A program made the translations under genes and the position numbers. A stretch of DNA of 64,000 bases from Mariniflexile litorale (GTDB taxonomy: Bacteria; Bacteroidota; Bacteroidia; Flavobacteriales; Flavobacteriaceae): positions 62,001 to 126,000 of the forward strand of contig NZ_CP155618.1 in NCBI RefSeq assembly GCF_031128465.2, in the 5' to 3' direction. Numbering within the stretch: position 1 is the first letter of the stretch; the number at the start of each line of letters is the position of its first letter. Below are positions 62,901 through 64,000 of the stretch, in pieces. The notes under the pieces were generated by a model that worked only from the letters and a program-made list of their open reading frames with translations, did no database searches and was not told where the DNA came from.

Positions 62901-63001
62901 ATCCTGAAGTTCAAGATACAGGTCTATATCCAGGGATAGATGATAGAGATTTTTATCCACGTACTACTACCATAACGGCAGGAATTAATATCAATTTTTA
63001 A
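59933..63001 (+). CDS. Second SusC/RagA-type TonB-linked outer-membrane transporter
   Basis: 1022 residues. It has the same extended N-terminus, signal (TNAFAF) and carboxypeptidase-like domain as the first SusC. A plug follows with KLDEIVLIGYGSQQRKAVSTAV, IVIDGVPGGNLDLLQQNDI and AAAIYGTRGTNGVILI, then a barrel of clearly different sequence ending TAGININF. It pairs with the SusD that follows 11 bp later. The distinct barrel suggests a different oligosaccharide, or a different size class, from the same polymer. Regulation should match the first SusC because the operator and promoter are shared. Confidence 0.95.
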   Translation: MKKTEQIKETPSLAMMSLKRKKKRYKISAILGFLIFCLTQTNAFAFYLQSNPIVITGIVTDSEGIPLPGTNVSEKNTNNGAITDFDGNFTIKVSSQNSILVFSYVSLKTVEITVGLQTRINVVLEEDNQKLDEIVLIGYGSQQRKAVSTAVTKVKSNDFNQGVVSSPLDLIQGKVAGLQITRPSGNNPNSSVAIQLRGITSLTGSSSPLIVIDGVPGGNLDLLQQNDIESFDVLKDGAAAAIYGTRGTNGVILITTKKGKKGQSSFNYSTFLSKDYVNTKPNFLSADEFRQAITDGIISADNDLGSSTDIFDELVNESNLTQYHNFVASGGSETGTYRASIYYKDSQGIALENGREEFGVRGSFNQSGLNDKFEFASSVGVNINDANLLGGGQFGIVTDWNPTAPIFAEPGGDLNNEGLYGYYQPVNGYNPFSEYKNRINQRKQLTFSGDIKLSYEFIPGFVASIFGSYQRNSWDDRRYRSTQDYAQYNSGSEYKGTGYAYKGNHLDFTKTLEPTIVYNKDFGDSFFEFLGGYSYQYATTENYSVDNSGFYTDGFQDWNLGAGNAITDELLPDPNLSSFKEDNTLIAYFSRLSYNYKDRYFLQASVRHEGSSRFGANNKWATFPAISGAWVISDEMFMKNVDFVKNLKLRAGYGVTGNQGIPNYQSIVTLGTGGKYPIFVGNAIDPTYFQTYGPVKNPNPNLKWETKKEFNIGLDFGTFSNRLTGSIDIYSRKTEDLLLNYDVPQPPFVQSSIYTNVGDIKNKGLELSLSYRIINKGDFSWTADFVGSYQTNELSKLSNQIFAAEELFGGNIGNPGNLGNAIRNTEGGPIGNFYGKRFAGFTADGKWLFHKADGTIGGVSDMVDEDKEIIGNGLPKYYASFTNTFKYKNLDLTIFFRGKFKYDILNTVDMFYGNQNLKPGILTSALGQYSQISQAPQYSDYYLESGDFIKLDNITLGYNFNLPDKSPITGLRIFGSARNLATFTGYTGRDPEVQDTGLYPGIDDRDFYPRTTTITAGININF

Positions 63002-63012
63002 TATTTATTGAC

Positions 63013-64000
63013 ATGAAAAAAACAAACTTATATAAAATAAAAGGTCTTCTTTTACTCGTAATCACGTTTGGGTGCACAAATTTAGATGAAACGACGTATT
63101 CGGAATTATCAGCAAGCAATTTTTATAAAACCGAATTAGAACTCATACAAGCAAACTTAAGACCATTTACCCACATGCAAGCATGGCTAGCTTGGTCAGG
63201 ACAAAGTGCCTACTATTATCATAGTGAACTTTCTGCCGACCAAACTGCTTGGCCTCAGAAAGGAAGGCATGCGTATGATAACGGAGACCATATCCGGCAA
63301 CACTACCATACATGGACTGATCAAGAAAGCCGTTTAAACAACACTTGGAGATTAATGTGGACTGGTTTAGGCTATGTCAATACAGCTATAGAAAATATAG
63401 AAGCAGTAAATCCCCTAGCTATAGGAGTTGCCCCAGAACGACTGGCATCAATAGTAGCAGAAGCGAAGGTACTTAGAGCATATCACTACATGAAAATTAT
63501 GGATTTGTGGGGTAATGTGCCAATTGTTACAACAGTAGGTATACCCAACGATCCTCCAACCGCTGATCGTAAAGAAGTATTTGCTTTTATTGAGCAAGAA
63601 CTTCTTGATAATGTTGAAAAGTTACAACTATTATCTCCGAAGCTAATTGGAAGAATGTCAAGAGCTGTAGGATATTCAATGCTTTCAGAACTTTATCTCA
63701 ATGCTGAAATATGGTCTGGAACACCCCGCTGGGAAGACTGCATTACTTATTCCGATAAAATTATTAATGGAGAGGGAGGTGCGTTAACAGGAAACATAGT
63801 CCTTGATCAAGATCCTTTAGGCCCATTTAATAATACAAACCATAAATCTCCAGAGAATATATTTCAATTTCCGTTTAGCCGTAAAAATGATTTTGGGTAT
63901 GATTGGAGGTCTTTCTATATGGGCTTCTCAAACATGACTGCTGCATTAGATGTTAACTTTTCTGGCAATAACGCTTTTGTAGTGATACCAACGGCATTTA
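63013..64000 (+). CDS. Second SusD/RagB-type lipoprotein, cut by the window edge
   Basis: An open frame from ATG 63013 to the edge, 329 codons. The lipoprotein signal ends LLLLVITFGCTN (Cys21). SusD features include NTAIENIEAVNP, AEAKVLRAYHYMKIMDLWGNVPI near residue 155 and MSRAVGYSMLSELYLNAEIW. The C-terminal third lies beyond the window. It starts 11 bp after the SusC stop and is the glycan-binding partner of that transporter. Confidence 0.92.
   Translation, partial: MKKTNLYKIKGLLLLVITFGCTNLDETTYSELSASNFYKTELELIQANLRPFTHMQAWLAWSGQSAYYYHSELSADQTAWPQKGRHAYDNGDHIRQHYHTWTDQESRLNNTWRLMWTGLGYVNTAIENIEAVNPLAIGVAPERLASIVAEAKVLRAYHYMKIMDLWGNVPIVTTVGIPNDPPTADRKEVFAFIEQELLDNVEKLQLLSPKLIGRMSRAVGYSMLSELYLNAEIWSGTPRWEDCITYSDKIINGEGGALTGNIVLDQDPLGPFNNTNHKSPENIFQFPFSRKNDFGYDWRSFYMGFSNMTAALDVNFSGNNAFVVIPTAF

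Noticed and set aside
1-64000. tRNA, rRNA, integrase, transposase or plasmid/phage origin features
   Set aside because: I read both strands for cloverleaf, rRNA-like and transposase-like signals and found none that could be supported.

Overview
The window is AT-rich (about one third G+C by eye) and looks like a chromosomal segment of a marine or free-living flavobacterium (Bacteroidota, probably Flavobacteriaceae). The evidence is SusC/SusD pairs, a type IX secretion sorting domain, many short lipoprotein signals, LytTR regulators, promoters of the Bacteroidota type (TAnnTTTG -7 box) and no Shine-Dalgarno sequences. I see no tRNA, rRNA, CRISPR array, integrase or complete insertion sequence. 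The genus cannot be fixed from the window.

Layout. 0-6.4 kb: accessory single genes (AraC regulator, a T9SS-secreted propeller protein, a small lipoprotein, a frameshifted GNAT pseudogene, a DUF1398 protein, a Vat-like acetyltransferase, a DUF5689 lipoprotein). 6.6-17.4 kb: three complete two-component systems of different kinds (LytS/LytTR; propeller kinase/LuxR-type regulator; TPR HWE-type kinase/sigma-54 activator). 17.8-30.9 kb: an electrophile, quinone and stress block (alpha/beta hydrolases, Crp/Fnr-type regulator, YceI, exported isochorismatase, amidohydrolase, DoxX, YdcZ, outer-membrane porin, MhqO- and MhqD-like proteins, cupin, Dps, FMN glutamate-synthase-like protein). 31.1-38.5 kb: a TetR-controlled drug exporter resembling CecR-YbhGFSR plus TolC, interrupted by a GxxExxY nuclease-fold gene and three palindromic repeats. 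38.5-47.7 kb: an SQR-like flavoprotein, a YdjM-like membrane protein and a TolC/adaptor/RND efflux operon ending in a PII-like protein and a DUF2892 protein. 47.9-64 kb: a polysaccharide utilisation locus with GH3, sulfatase, two SusC/SusD pairs and a discoidin-domain lipoprotein; it runs off the right edge.

Regulatory structure is the most distinctive content. (1) TTCATTAC-like direct repeats exactly 21 bp apart lie 31-32 bp upstream of a -7 box at the 1142, 4982 and 6638 genes, as expected for the LytTR regulator encoded beside them; a fourth copy at 9218-9248 has no gene to drive. (2) A 14-bp dyad TTG-N8-CAA, and a second dyad GTAAC-N4-GTTAC, occur before five operons, and in all five the dyad centre is 29.5 bp from the first base of the -7 box. 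That is the geometry of class II Crp/Fnr activation. (3) Near-identical 36-bp palindromes with an AAATCGATTT core overlap the promoters of both susC genes, and a shorter copy precedes the sulfatase-GH3 operon: a LacI-type operator set. (4) The GxxExxY gene sits exactly between two imperfect palindromes of one repeat family inside the exporter operon, suggesting a small mobile unit.

Several starts were moved inward because the longest reading frame runs into a promoter, a terminator or the preceding gene (2471, 13063 on minus, 17824, 19021 on minus, 22121, 31167, 34027, 38587, 44024, 55420).
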